A stretch of DNA of 64,000 bases, from positions 59,362,683-59,426,682 of the forward strand of contig CM065377.1 of NCBI GenBank assembly GCA_033060915.1, given 5' to 3'. This DNA comes from Euryodendron excelsum (Eukaryota > Streptophyta > Magnoliopsida > Ericales > Pentaphylacaceae). The translations under genes were made by a program, and so were the position numbers. Below, piece after piece: positions 37,071-48,397 of this stretch. Each line of letters starts with the position of its first letter. Within the stretch, counting starts at the first letter, position 1. The notes under the pieces were generated by a model. It was not told where the DNA came from. It made no database searches and was given only the letters and a program-made list of their open reading frames with translations.

Positions 37071-37632
37071 CTTAAGGCTAGGGCAACAAAAGAATGAAAT
37101 GGAATCACCATTTTCAATTGTGTATGAAAATGGTATTCTCATTTCTTTGTTTGATACCATTATTTTAAAAGTTTTTTTTTTTTTTGGTCATCATAAAAAT
37201 AGTTGAAAGAGTCCCTCCCTTATAATGATTATTCTCACATTTTGTTCAAATGACCATTATCTCTTCTAAAAATGAGAATAACCATTCCATTCCTATATGA
37301 AATAAGAACATAAAACAAAACTTGATAATATGTTTGTTGTCAAATTTCTTTAAAAAAAAATAAAACATGTTTGTTAATTGTTTTTAAAAAAATTTATCTT
37401 AAAATTTTGAAAACTACTTTGAAAAAGTTGAAAAGATAGAAAACCTCTATTGCCGCCACCACTATGTACTACGATTTCTTAACATTTAGCATTATTAATT
37501 ATTAATTAATCTTACCAAATAAGAGAATAAAAATAATCATTCCATTCTCACTACGTAAACAAAAGAATAAGAATTACCACTTTTATTCTTATTTCATTTC
37601 ATTGTATTCATTTCATTGTACCAAACATAGTC
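37071..37632. mobile_element. Second copy of the CCAAACATAG-ended transposon family
   Basis: The right end TTGTACCAAACATAGTC matches the termini of 25169-26375. Internal words GAATGAAATGGAAT, TTTGTTTGATACCATTAT and AAAACATGTTTGTTAA run in the same order as that copy. The left end (AAGGCTAGGGCAAC) is diverged. It is about half the length of the other copy because it lacks the nested element and one GC-rich segment. Confidence 0.5.
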
Positions 37633-38115
37633 GAAGAGGAATCCACTAATTTAAATGCTGCAATTCACATTTGAGTGATTGGCTAACCACGGCTGACTAT
37701 AAAACCGATATACTTCTTTTCACGTACCACCCAGACAACAAACTCTTCTGGAGTAACCTCCAATTAAACTAAAAGGGAATCAACCCATTTTCATGGGGAA
37801 GATTAAAATGTGCCAAAATTCTTGCGGATGTCAACCCCACTTCCATAAATAGGAACAAAAAGGCAATGAACTACTTTCTCCCTTAAAATAAACATTCACT
37901 ACAAATACATAACTATTTAGTATTCCGGTAAAAACTAACATAAATTTTCATGTTAGGATCATGAAACTCTCACCAATGGAAAAAAAGAGGTAGCACCCTT
38001 GCTTTAATATGCTACGTTAGTCATGATATTTTTACCTTTCTTGTATTTCATAAGCCTCCTCCCACTATAAAAATTTTGGAGTTTTCTCAAGCTCAGTTAT
38101 GGCTAAATTAACTGC

Positions 38116-38117
<2 letters not shown>

Positions 38118-38187
<70 letters not shown>
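38118..38187. repeat. (GA)35 microsatellite
   Basis: Seventy bases of perfect GA, about 0.37 kb beyond the ARF6 stop codon. If the ARF6 3' UTR extends this far, the transcript would carry a (UC)n tract. Confidence 0.95.
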
Positions 38188-38190
<3 letters not shown>

Positions 38191-38552
38191 GCGGCTGGAC
38201 AATGGTGGACCAACTGATACACTAGAGTCCAGACAGCACTAATAGAAGGTGGTTTGAAAGCTGAAGTGTGAGCATGGCTAGTCCCTAAAACTATGGCAGG
38301 GACCATTTGCGTTTTAAATGTCCCGCAAACTTCAATCCATCATATACTGATAGTAACAAATTAAAATATTAGCTATTTCCATCTCTCCTAATAAATAAGG
38401 TACTTGTGTATTCCTTAAGCATAGAAACAGAGGAAGATTTTATGTTATAATTACACTGTATCTTATATATAAAGCTTTAAGCTAGAATTAGGCAATCCTT
38501 CCAATATACTAGTTGGAAGAAATGCTAAAATTACAGAAGATGGGATAGTAGC

Positions 38553-41500
38553 TTAACTGGTTAAATTGCTTCTGTAATCAAGAGACCCTACAGATGTGAT
38601 TCCAGTGCTCAAACTTCTTGACTCCTGTCGGCTTGTGTAGTCATCACAGGTGCTATTAGAGAGCCTTTGTATTGGGACTGAGTTTAGAAGCTCTAGACCA
38701 CGTTCGCCCATCTGCTGCACTTCTTGCGGAGAGAGTATCTTGATGCACCACACACTGTTTACAAACTCCCTGGCATGGAAAGAAACATAAATACATAAAG
38801 ACGCGAAACCACAAGATCAAGACAAAATAAAAATGCAATGTCTCGCAATAAAGCAAGTACCAAATTAGTATGCACAATCCCATAAGCACCGGAAACAATA
38901 TGTACAAAGTCACAACTATAAGAACGGTTATATGAATATGGACCATCTCCAACTGCACTACTTTGAGGTGGCTTTTTTTTAGTCAACAAACCACTAGAAA
39001 TCATATACGGGTGATGGAAACCATACAATCACAACTTTGGTACTGAATGTGCTACATAACTAGTGCTGGTGCTTGAGAGCCCAACCAATAGGTTTGAAAC
39101 TTGGATGCAAGTCATAAATCTAGAAAGAATTGTCCAAACAGCTTATAAACTGAGGAAATAATCGTCAAAAAGCCTACTAAAAAAAAGTATTTAAGGATTT
39201 GAAACTCACTGCCAGGGGTCATCACCAAGGAGAAGAACATCATTCTCCCGGTCAACAAATACAAGCTGCCAGCCTGATCTCAGAGGGTCCTCCAACTGGC
39301 CTTCAAGGCCAAACAAGCGAGCAAGCTCACTGCGCAACTCATGGTAGCTGCTGAATTTTGAGATATCTAGTGATCTGCCGAAGGACCCTGACTTGTAAAC
39401 CTGTCAGTAACAACATTACTCAAATTCATATTTAAGAAATAGAAAAAGAACAGGTGTCATATCAATGGCTAATGATGTTACTATAAAAAATGAAAACAAA
39501 GAAAAATAACTTAGCCAGCAATTTTTCAGTTTTCTCTCTTTTCTTTTCTTTATTATTATTATTTTTTTTTTTTGGGTTGGGGGGAGAGGGGAAATTGCCA
39601 AAAATAAGATGGAAAGGGTAAGTATTTTTATGACATGCATAAATCAGTTTAAAGATCTAGCCCAACATAATATACTAGAATCCAAAGGAGGCAACTAACC
39701 TTAACGAAGGTTCCAGTTGGTGCATTTGCTTGACCCATGTTTTCAGAAGACTGCAGGAAACCCGATTCCTCAATGCAACTGGAAGGTGTCACAACTGGAT
39801 TAAGTGAAAAATTGGTGCCTGTAGTACTCAAATAATTGGAAGAAGCAAAGGGCATAGTCGTGGTATTAGTATCACTACCAACTTCCCTAATGCTAGACAA
39901 CCCATTCTGCATTAGAAGAGATGAGGAATCTATATTAACCCCAAACAAAAGATGGTTCTGTGGATCATTGCTCCCTTCCCGGTCAATAGAGCACTCTCTA
40001 CCAGGAAATGGTGGCAATGAGATATCATTTTGGGAGGTGCTTGTATGAGGTGGTCCCAACTGTTCCATCTGCGGCAGAATACATTGTGATGCTGCAGAGG
40101 TTAGAAGAGGATCAACCGCAACTCGCTTTGGTGGCCACCCAACAGAAGATAATAATGCATCATTTCTAGGCAGGTTGAGCAGGTGGCACGTTTCATCCTG
40201 GGAAAATGAACCCATAAGACTGTGGAGAGGAGAAACAATAGCATTGGTTGCAGGGTTCCCATTCGGGTCAGAAAAGCTCTGCTGTTGGCACAAGGAAGAG
40301 ATGGCTTGCAATGACCGTGACGGCGCTTGAGAGCTTGAAGCAAATGGAGACAAGGTGGAGACAACAGTTGAAACCTGCTGATGATCAACAAGTTGATGTG
40401 GCTGTTGTTGCGACAGTAGTGGTTGCTGCTGCTGCTGCTGATGTTGATTAGTGAACGAGTGCTGATGCTGCAATTGTTGCTGAAGAAGATGAGACTGAGA
40501 CTGAGACTGAGACTGAGACTGAGCCTGGGACTGAAGCTGGTTCTCTTTAACACTTTGAAGAAAAACAGGTTGAGGGTGAGATTGCTGTAACATCTGGGGC
40601 TGCATTGGACCAGCAGGCCTACTGGTGACAATTTGAGGTTGCTGGAATTGCAGAAGGGATGGAAGTGCCTGTTTGGAAGGATCCACAGCCCTCATCTCCT
40701 GAAGAGCGGCAGCAGCCATAACTTGGTAAATATCACTTTGCATACCAAGCATTGAGGAATCAAACCTTGGCTGCATCCAGGGTGTGACCCCAATACCCTG
40801 AAAGTTGAGAGATTGGATACCACGATCTCCATTATCTCCACGCAGCCACATAAGGGGAGAATTCATTCCCAGATCATCCTCTTTGATTCCTATGTGCAAA
40901 AACAGGATGCAGATTACAATACAAAAATTGAGATTAGAAAATTCATCATTAACACCTAATTGCAATAAATAACCCAGGATGGAACAAAAAGATTGAGATC
41001 AGGATAGGAGGTTTAGGCTATGTTACCTAGACTCTTCTAAATATGTGAAGTACCAGTGTTAGACACTCGACACCCGACACTAGTTGGACATGCAACTAAC
41101 AAGGATGTATAACTAATTGCGTTTACTATAAAACTAAGCATAGGACTTTCATTTTATGTATCAAATGCTATATTTTAGCTTATAAATGTCATTTTACCTT
41201 AAAAAACAAAACAAGTATTTAAAAAATATGAAATCTAGCCGTGTCCTAGTATCCTTGGATATAAAAATTAAATGAATCTGACATTGAGACACGTATCGGC
41301 ACCCCACACCCAAGTCCAGGTAACATAGGGTTTAGGTATACTGCATTTCCAGTTCCAATATTAGTAGTAGATTAGTATACCACTGAAAGCAGGTAATCCA
41401 GGTGGCCATGGTCGCTTGAGTCTGATGGGGAATGGGGACGGATACATCGGGAATGTTGTTAAGGGTTCAATCTCCCATAGAGACACTCTTGGTTGCCTTT

Positions 41501-44500
41501 CCCCAGCTGTAGACTCATCCCAACCAACCTGCATTTCACCAAAAGCTCATTACATTGTATCTTATGCATCATCTTTTCTGTATAAAGTACATTGTCTCAT
41601 TCATTTTAAAATTTTGAAATAAGCAAAACAAAAGTCCATAAATAAAGAACTTGAATGGTACTCAACAAACCTTAACTGAGCGCCAATGCGAGTTTGGCCA
41701 GCGAACAGGATCCAAGTCACTTATGCCAGTTATCGTGCCCATGTAGCTGAAAATAAAAATGATTGTCACTTCTAGGTTTAAAACATCTACAACTTTTTAA
41801 CTTCATGGGCGTGATAACAAAAAATAAAAAGAGCAAGGAGCACCTTGATAGAGAACCGTGAAGGTATAAACAATTGACTGCAGTACACCCAAACAAATTC
41901 ATGCCAACTAAGTGCAACTACAATCCTAACACCAGCAAAACCTATTGACATAGAAGAGCAGGAAAGTGGTTCAATGATGGGTAAGTTGTTGGTCATTCCT
42001 TCATTCCACATGAAAACCTTTTCCAGAAATCAACGTGGTTTCAAAGGAACTGTGAGAAGTGAACTATTGCAGCCCTTCAACAGTAAGCATGCTACGGTCA
42101 ACTTCTAATATTCTAGAAATACAAAACAACAATGAAGATCTGGCTAAACTGCAAAACTAGGTGAATATTTGCTCCTAGAGAGGTCCCAAGCACATCGAGA
42201 CAGCTCTCCTTCAATGGGAAGACGCGGTATTCATTAGTGAGCGTCCGGTGACCAACGACACCCCAAGCCCCCAACAACATAAAAACAAAATTCCAAATAA
42301 GCAATGACAATAATGGCAATCATGGTTGTAATAACAAGAGAATTAAAACATACCGACGGATGCTCGATTCTTCAGTTTCAAACAGCATCCGAAAGCGCAT
42401 GCCAACAGAAACTCGAGTATGATAGACTGCTTTAACATATTTGGCTTGAGGTATGACAAATTCTGATGGGCTTGCCCTGCATTTAAGGAGAGATGAATTG
42501 ACAAAAAAGCAACTCTTGAAAAAAGAATACTTCCATTCACCCTGAGAAGAAACATACCTTGGATTATAAAATATGGTGAAGCGGCTATTAGTTGCAGCTG
42601 CATGCGCAGCAGCAGCAAGAAGCCCCAAGTGCATGCTGTCACTTGATAAAACTGAAGAAGGCATCACAGTTTGCGGTCGATTAGCACGTCTAATACCAAG
42701 AAGTAATTGGTTCTTCTCATTCCTGATGGAATAAAATACAATTCAGATTGAATGCTGCTAGACAATTGATGGTTTACAAGAGAATACACCCATACAATAC
42801 GTCAGAGTTTAGATAGGAGAAAGAAAAAACTGTATTTAGAAGGTCTATTAAACAAATCCTTAATCTCAACTCCACTCAATCAACAGGGCCTCCAAGGATC
42901 CTTTGAGAAGAAAAATATATATCTGCCAGAAATCAACCAAATAATGAGCTCCTTGACATATTACCTTTCTTTGTGCAGCCATATTTTTCACCACCCAAAT
43001 AGGTTAGGATCAGTTTTTTCAAATATAACAGTTCAGGCAATACTAAGCAGCATAAAACATGAAGGTGAAAAGTCTCATAACAAATACATTCCAACAGTAC
43101 AGCAGGAAGACATTAAGAGGTCAATACAGAAAAAATGACAATTGCCTACCATATGAAAAGGACTGAATCACCAGCAACAAGTCTCTTTGCACTTACAAAC
43201 ACACTCCATCCAGTTGTAAGAAGGTGCCTCTTTGGCTGGCCTGCCATAAGAATATAACGCAAAACAGATAAGAATCCCATCACAGGTTTCCAACACATTT
43301 ATAAAAAGGTGGTGGTGGTTATACTACGAGGAACATAAGTACATTTGTTTTTCTATTTGGCTCCAAACTGGATTCTGAAGAAAGCCCAAAGACTTCAAAA
43401 TTTTAATTTACAGCCTCATAATCTAAAATTAGAATGGAACTTTGCAGTCCCAAAAGATTTAGCAATAAAGCAAACCTAAAAGTTGACAATTAGGGCTTAG
43501 GAAATCCCAATGAAGATCATGAATGTAGACCAATCCAACTATAGAGTACCATCAGTGCTTCAAAGAAGACGTGCATAGTCAAAGAAATATATGCAAACCT
43601 GACCAGTCTTAATGGTGTATAATTCTTTGAGCATAATATTCATATTATGTTGCATAGAACACAAATAGCTCTAAATACCATGACAGTATAATTTTTATTC
43701 TAAACAGCACTTTACGGATTCTTTTCCATTTTAGGTGTAGGAGGTCAGGAGTGCACTTCATACTGAATGTGACGATGCATAACCACAAAGCTTAGACTCG
43801 GATGGTAGGCATATATTCCTTCTCACAACATCTGGGGGAAGGGCAAGTCATCAATACAAATGGGTACGACTTGTTTACAAATCGATTCCCCATCCAAGCA
43901 TCAATTTATCAAGTTCATTGGGTCAATCATTCACTTTTCTAGAAGAAACTGAAAACCGCCAACAGTTAGGTGGTACTGTTAAATGACTTATGTCCCGAGT
44001 GTCATCGCCAACAACATAAGAAGAAAGAAATTTTGGTTCTACGATAACAATGCCAACAAGTCATAAACATAGCACCTGATAGAAAGTAGTAACTTTTGAA
44101 GAAGAATTCTTGTTAGAAAACTCACCTCGAAATATATGTCTGAATTTCCATTCATTATCATGCAGATCCCTTGCTATTAATTCTTGAGCTGGAGGCTGCT
44201 GGGAGAAATCCTGTAGATCAGAAATATGATCTTAGACACAAGATTCAAGCAAAGGGAGGGATGACTCCATAACAGCCAAAATGATTATACCAATGGAGGG
44301 AACACTTTTTCAGCTGCCCGGCGAGGAACTGAAAATCCGCCATGAGTACTTGTGTCACTAGCTGTTAATGTTTTGCAGAAATAATTTGTTGGCTGCTTGC
44401 TGGGGGCACCTAAATCTGCTGGAAGGTAGAAGGCCTCCTTTTGCTCTTGCTACAAAAAGGTTTATATATTTAGAAAAAAGAATGAAATAGATCACAAGTC

Positions 44501-46217
44501 TAGCAAATAAAAACTTAATTACGCTAGATTAGCATACCGGGCTCAGTGGCTGCAAGGTCAACTGAGCATATACCTCATCCGTCTCCACGTCTGCCTGAAG
44601 TAAACAAATTTTTGAGTTTCTAGAGACCAGCCTGTAAAATCCACAGAACCAGAAAACAAAACTAAAGATTACTTACATGCATTGTCACATTGTGAAGCTG
44701 ACAGATGAGTTGTGGAGGTAAGCTTGAGTAGTTAGGCATATGAGCATCCACTTCCTTGTTGGTTGTTGCAGCAACCTATGTAGTTGTAAGAAGATTTGCA
44801 GAAGGTGACATTATTAACTGTTCTATTTCATCAGCCAGCCGTTGAGTAAAACCATAGTGATTCAATTTTTAACATGAAATCCAACAGTTTAAGCTATAAA
44901 CAGGATCTAGATAGATGAGGTAACAGTTCAAGAGATCACTATATCACTCACGACTAAAGAAAAGATGGATCAGAAAGAGCTTGTGGGAAGGAAATCCACT
45001 AGTGATTTGAATCCACTAGCTCATTGAGTACTTGTGAGATCACAAGTACTCAATGGAAAATATACTACATAACCAAAACCAAAGATACGTATACGGTATC
45101 AACCACAGGTCAAGATTCATATACAGATACACAAAGTCATCATACAATGTAGCTAAATACTTTAGATCTATATGCAGAGAAACTAATTGAACATTCAAGT
45201 CTAACTCAAATAGGCAAGCAACCTCCATCATACAAGCACTAAGATCTATCATCTACGAGGCAAGAAGTAGCAAAGTATTCAAGATTTTCACATAATTCAA
45301 GGCTACCCAAAGATTGCTGCCGAATGCTTAAGTCATGCTAGGACATTTACTACAAAAAGATAGAAAGAAATATCCTTACAAAAATAGATAAACACAACAA
45401 ATTTTCTTTCCTCAGAAAGAAAGAAACAATATATGTCCTTGGCTCAGCCAGCATGAATAAACATATTGTCTGCCATGCGCAGACTTCAAAATCTAAAAGC
45501 AAGATACAGACCATAACCAGTCCAAACTGACCTGCTCACTATGACCCTGAGGGAAATATACCACGCGGCTTCCAACAACAGGAAGGGAAACAAGTGGACC
45601 CGCACATGCATGCCAAAGTTCAGAATTCAGACATCTCTTCTCCCCTGCAGATTTAATTCTACATCAACATTTGCGGGTCTGAAGTCTTAATTATATACCC
45701 ACCAATTGGCAAATCAATATGCAAGTATGCAATGAAAGAAATTACGCCTAACTATGGGCCTCTGTTTACGCAATCATCATATGAAAAAAACAAAGATTAT
45801 AGTAAACGTCCTCTCTCTTACGCTGAAAGCAGAATACCTTGCAGCTGAACGAAAGGAAAATGACCACACGAAATTGTAAGAACAGAAAAAGAAAAACCCC
45901 ACATAATGAAGTAGGATTAATGATATCTCAGATCCCAGTATTATGGTCCAGAGTCGCACCAAAGAATAGCAAGAAGTCAGTCCAGCCCCAGAAACTACAA
46001 CAACAATGTTTTGCTGCTGATCTAGACACTACAAGTACTCTAAACCGCGAGAACGGAAAAAAGACAGAATTCAACAAACTATACAGAAAAAGAACAACAA
46101 AATAAATAAATAAATAAATAAAAAGGAACCCAGAGCTAACCACCCGGAGAATATACACGTAAAACAAGTTATACCTTCAGGCGACTGCTGAGTGAAACCA
46201 GCAGAAGAGAGCCTCAT
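38553..46217 (-). CDS. ARF6: Auxin response factor 6 (class A, Q-rich activator)
   Basis: Fourteen exons on the minus strand: 46217-46175, 45644-45532, 44775-44677, 44594-44538, 44449-44291, 44210-44126, 43240-43150, 42722-42558, 42476-42354, 41746-41671, 41528-41381, 40889-39700, 39400-39210 and 38769-38553. All are GT-AG and in phase: 918 aa. It binds auxin response elements in the nucleus and activates auxin-responsive genes. Domains: dimerisation flanks with [13 protein letters not shown] (about 21-33); B3 DNA-binding domain from about 126 ([20 protein letters not shown]) to about 230; ARF ancillary domain about 272-387; Gln/Ser-rich activation region 388-783 with polyQ and SQSQSQ runs; PB1 domain from 784, with the basic face [12 protein letters not shown] (Lys786) and acidic face DREND...GDDPW (Asp833-Asp844). 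The MRLSSAGF start and LSNSTCDDY...TSVGSLDY tail place it in the ARF6 rather than the ARF8 branch. Exon 13 carries a miR167 site. An in-frame ATG at 46286 could add 23 residues, but the family start is 46217. Confidence 0.97.
39261..39281 (-). promoter_or_regulatory. miR167 target site in ARF6 exon 13
   Basis: On the minus strand the 21-nt site contains ATCAGGCTGGCAGCTTG, the miR167-complementary sequence known from ARF6 and ARF8. It encodes the LRSGWQLV stretch (residues 823-830) of the PB1 domain, so protein and RNA functions overlap. miR167-guided cleavage limits ARF6 activity in flower and root development in Arabidopsis; conservation here implies the same control. No MIR167 precursor was seen in the window. 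Confidence 0.93.
40425..40525 (-). repeat. Gln and Ser-Gln coding microsatellites inside ARF6 exon 12
   Basis: CAG/CAA-rich codons give poly-Gln (HQQQQQQP), and a six-base repeat of the GAGACT type gives [11 protein letters not shown]. They lie in the activation region, where length varies between ARF6 orthologues. Confidence 0.85.
41045..41330. repeat. Dispersed ACACGG-type repeat, copy 3 (in an ARF6 intron)
   Basis: GTTAGACACTCGACACCCGA and TTGAGACACGTATCGGCACC flank an AT-rich core in the intron between exons 12 and 11. It resembles the copies at 1930-2320 and 34725-35165, though it is more diverged. Confidence 0.4.
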
Positions 46218-47060
46218 TTCCGCAGAATCAGCAGTAACTTCTAACCCCAAATTTGGAGCCACAAAACTGTCCAAAGCTATTACCAAAATAGCTCAACACT
46301 AAAACCCCCAAGCCGGACACCCAAAGAACTGAACAATGGCTTCTTGCACTTCCTTCGCACCCAAAAACACCATACTAAAAACACATCCAAATCTGAATGT
46401 ACTACTCAAATCGCCTGCACCACCAGCACCACCTTCCCACCAGAGATTTCGCCAAGAAATTATGATGATTGGTGTATATAGAGCCTTCCTATGAAGATCA
46501 TTAACACAAAACAAAACCCCCCTCCGAAATCTTCAACCAAAACCGGTTCCACTACAAAAAACGATCGATTTCGGATTCATCCGCACTTGATCTTCCTCAC
46601 CCAACCCCAAATACACCAACCTATAACTAACAACTTCATGTGACAAGCCTTCACCCAATTAACCGGCGCATTTCAGCTCAAACAATAACAATAACACGCC
46701 TCAGCCCCAATTGCTCGCTTCAACTTCACCAAACCTCAAAATTGGTGACTCTACGTAGCTTAAGAGCTTCCAATACCTAACTTCAGACCCAAAGTAGAAC
46801 AACCCACACAAAGCGCAACGAAGTCAGGAACTCTTCAGATCTCAGCTTCACTGAGCCAAACTCAGAAGCAAGAGCCAGATAAAGTCCTTATTTTGAGCTT
46901 CACAGCACCGAAAATGACTTTCACCAGAAACCCTAGAAAAGCCAGATCCCCAAAACGAAATTCACAGGTTCAGCTCGCCGAATCGAGCATCTTCAAAGCT
47001 ACATGATACAATGATACTCGAATACAAAGCACAGACTCACACAAACAAGTACTATACATA
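46218..47060 (-). promoter_or_regulatory. Probable long ARF6 5' leader with several upstream ATGs
   Basis: Upstream of the ARF6 ATG (46217) lies about 0.8 kb of mixed-composition DNA, GC-richer than the flanks. It carries upstream ORFs at 46970-46990 (6 codons), 46651-46671 (6), 46577-46639 (20) and 46299-46514 (71), all on the transcribed strand. ARF mRNAs with long uORF-bearing leaders are known in Arabidopsis. The transcription start is not defined; TATATATACTACAC near 47060 is a candidate TATA region. A 5' UTR intron cannot be excluded. Confidence 0.55.
46299..46514 (-). CDS. Candidate 71-codon uORF in the ARF6 leader
   Basis: An ATG-initiated frame (MFCVNDLHRKALYTP...FFGCPAWGF) ends 81 bases before the ARF6 start. 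The peptide matches no domain I know. It would act, if at all, by limiting re-initiation at ARF6. It is a true uORF only if the leader is transcribed and unspliced here. Confidence 0.3.
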   Translation of the reverse strand: MFCVNDLHRKALYTPIIIISWRNLWWEGGAGGAGDLSSTFRFGCVFSMVFLGAKEVQEAIVQFFGCPAWGF

Positions 47061-47400
47061 TGAATGTGTAGTATATATGTACGTATAGGTGTATATTTTG
47101 TAAGGATACAGTGGGATGGAAGTGGAAACCTAGGGTCTCTAGTTTCCTGTAATGGAAATGGTAGGAGAGAGGGTACTGGTACCTATGATAACACTAGGTT
47201 GGCTCTGCTGCTCTCTCTGCTTTACTCTCTCCCTCACACTCTCCCTCTATTGCTATTTGTTTCTCTCTCCTCTATGCTCCACTCAATCAACACAACCGCC
47301 ATTAATTTTCAACGTAAGTTTTAGAGAGAGAGTGAGTGTGCGTTAGAGTTTTTTAGACCGAGAATTTAGAGAGAGAGTAAGGATTTTACGACCTTTCGTG
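47061..47400 (-). promoter_or_regulatory. Pyrimidine/purine-rich ARF6 promoter-proximal region
   Basis: On the + strand a CTCTCTCT-rich stretch (47205-47282) and GAGAGAG blocks (47321-47330, 47369-47378) are present. Such GA/CT elements are common near plant transcription starts, so the ARF6 start site may lie here or just downstream. The + strand frames here (47064-47346) are low-complexity and are not called genes. Confidence 0.35.
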
Positions 47401-47849
47401 ATCGTTTCAGACAATTTAGTTGTGTAATAATCAAGCCTCTGAACTGCAATTATTTACTAATATACCCTTACTTCTTCTTTTTTTTTTTTTTTGGCTTTTC
47501 TTTTACTATATGAATGCCTCATTATATATATATATATACTTGAGCATTATATATTAACAGTATAATAAGAGTGTAAGAGTGTTTGAATAAGGTACTTATA
47601 ATTAATGAATAATTCCCAAATGAAGGACTCCAGATAGGTTGGAATAAAAGTTCATTCATTTCAAAGCTTATTGAATTTAATAAATTAATGATTTTGTGAA
47701 ATGTGTAATAATTGTGATAAATGGTGATGACAATACTCATAAGACATTATTGATGGTTGTAGCAATAACAAAGGATCGTGTTGGGTTTGCGGGATTAGAT
47801 GACTATCCCTGTTTTCTGTTTTTGCAAAAGAGAGTCAGGATAAAACTAA

Positions 47850-48005
47850 GGCCACGTTTGTTTAACAGAATAAGGCTCCATACACAATAGTATGATCTTA
47901 TTGTTGAGATGGGTAACTTAATTCGATGATTAAACTTTGAATGTCAAATGGCAAAATTACCCTCCAAGAGAATTCTAAGATTACTATCCCATAAAACAAA
48001 CATGG
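47850..48005. mobile_element. Short MITE-like element
   Basis: The left end CCACGTTTGTTTAACAGAAT and the right end ATCCCATAAAACAAACATGG are imperfect inverted repeats about 150 bp apart, non-coding. Confidence 0.5.
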
Positions 48006-48397
48006 TTAAATGTGCATTTGTACCTTTAAAATTCACTGTTAAAATTCTATGGAGAATTTTATTTTATTTTATCTTTAGAAGTAAATTATGTTTGTGATGT
48101 TATCAAAAAATTTTAAGGAGAATTTTGAGAATCCTCTTCTCTTTTAACCCAAAATTGAAGATTCTTGAATTTTATTGAAGTCGTAAAACCCTCTCCAAAT
48201 TCCAAATTCCTTAAGATTGAGTGCATTAATGGAAATTTGGGAACTTAAGAGATTATATGGAAATTTAACTAATTTTATGTTGCCTCGATTTATATGTAAA
48301 TTTATACTTCTTTGACCGTTGGTGTGGTTGGGTATTTGTTTGTAATTTCTATAGGATATTTTAAAAAACAAAAAGGCTTTCAAATTTAAAAAAAAAA

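Larger units (their letters stand above)
32771..38552. other. Convergent intergenic region between remorin and ARF6
   Basis: It starts with the remorin 3' UTR and ends with the 3' flank of ARF6, which is read leftwards. No gene is recognised. It contains a SINE-like element, a copy of the ACACGG-type repeat, MITE-like elements, a (CT)n(CA)n and a (GA)35 microsatellite, listed separately. The 76-aa frame at 33319-33549 and the 83-aa frame at 34041-34292 show no known domain. Confidence 0.55.

Noticed and set aside
38540..38620. tRNA-like or SINE-like words (TAGCTTAACTGGTTAA and GTGATTCCAGTGC) on the + strand
   Set aside because: The bases from 38553 on are the antisense of the last ARF6 exon (its LTS-stop end and upstream codons); the resemblance is chance.
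39836..40631. Long frames overlapping ARF6 exon 12 in other phases and on the other strand (up to 176 aa)
   Set aside because: They are shadows of the repetitive Gln/Ser codons; the ARF6 frame alone gives a known protein.
46071..46286. ARF6 starting at the in-frame upstream ATG (46286)
   Set aside because: The 23 extra residues are not part of the conserved ARF6 N-terminus (MRLSSAGF); kept only as an alternative.
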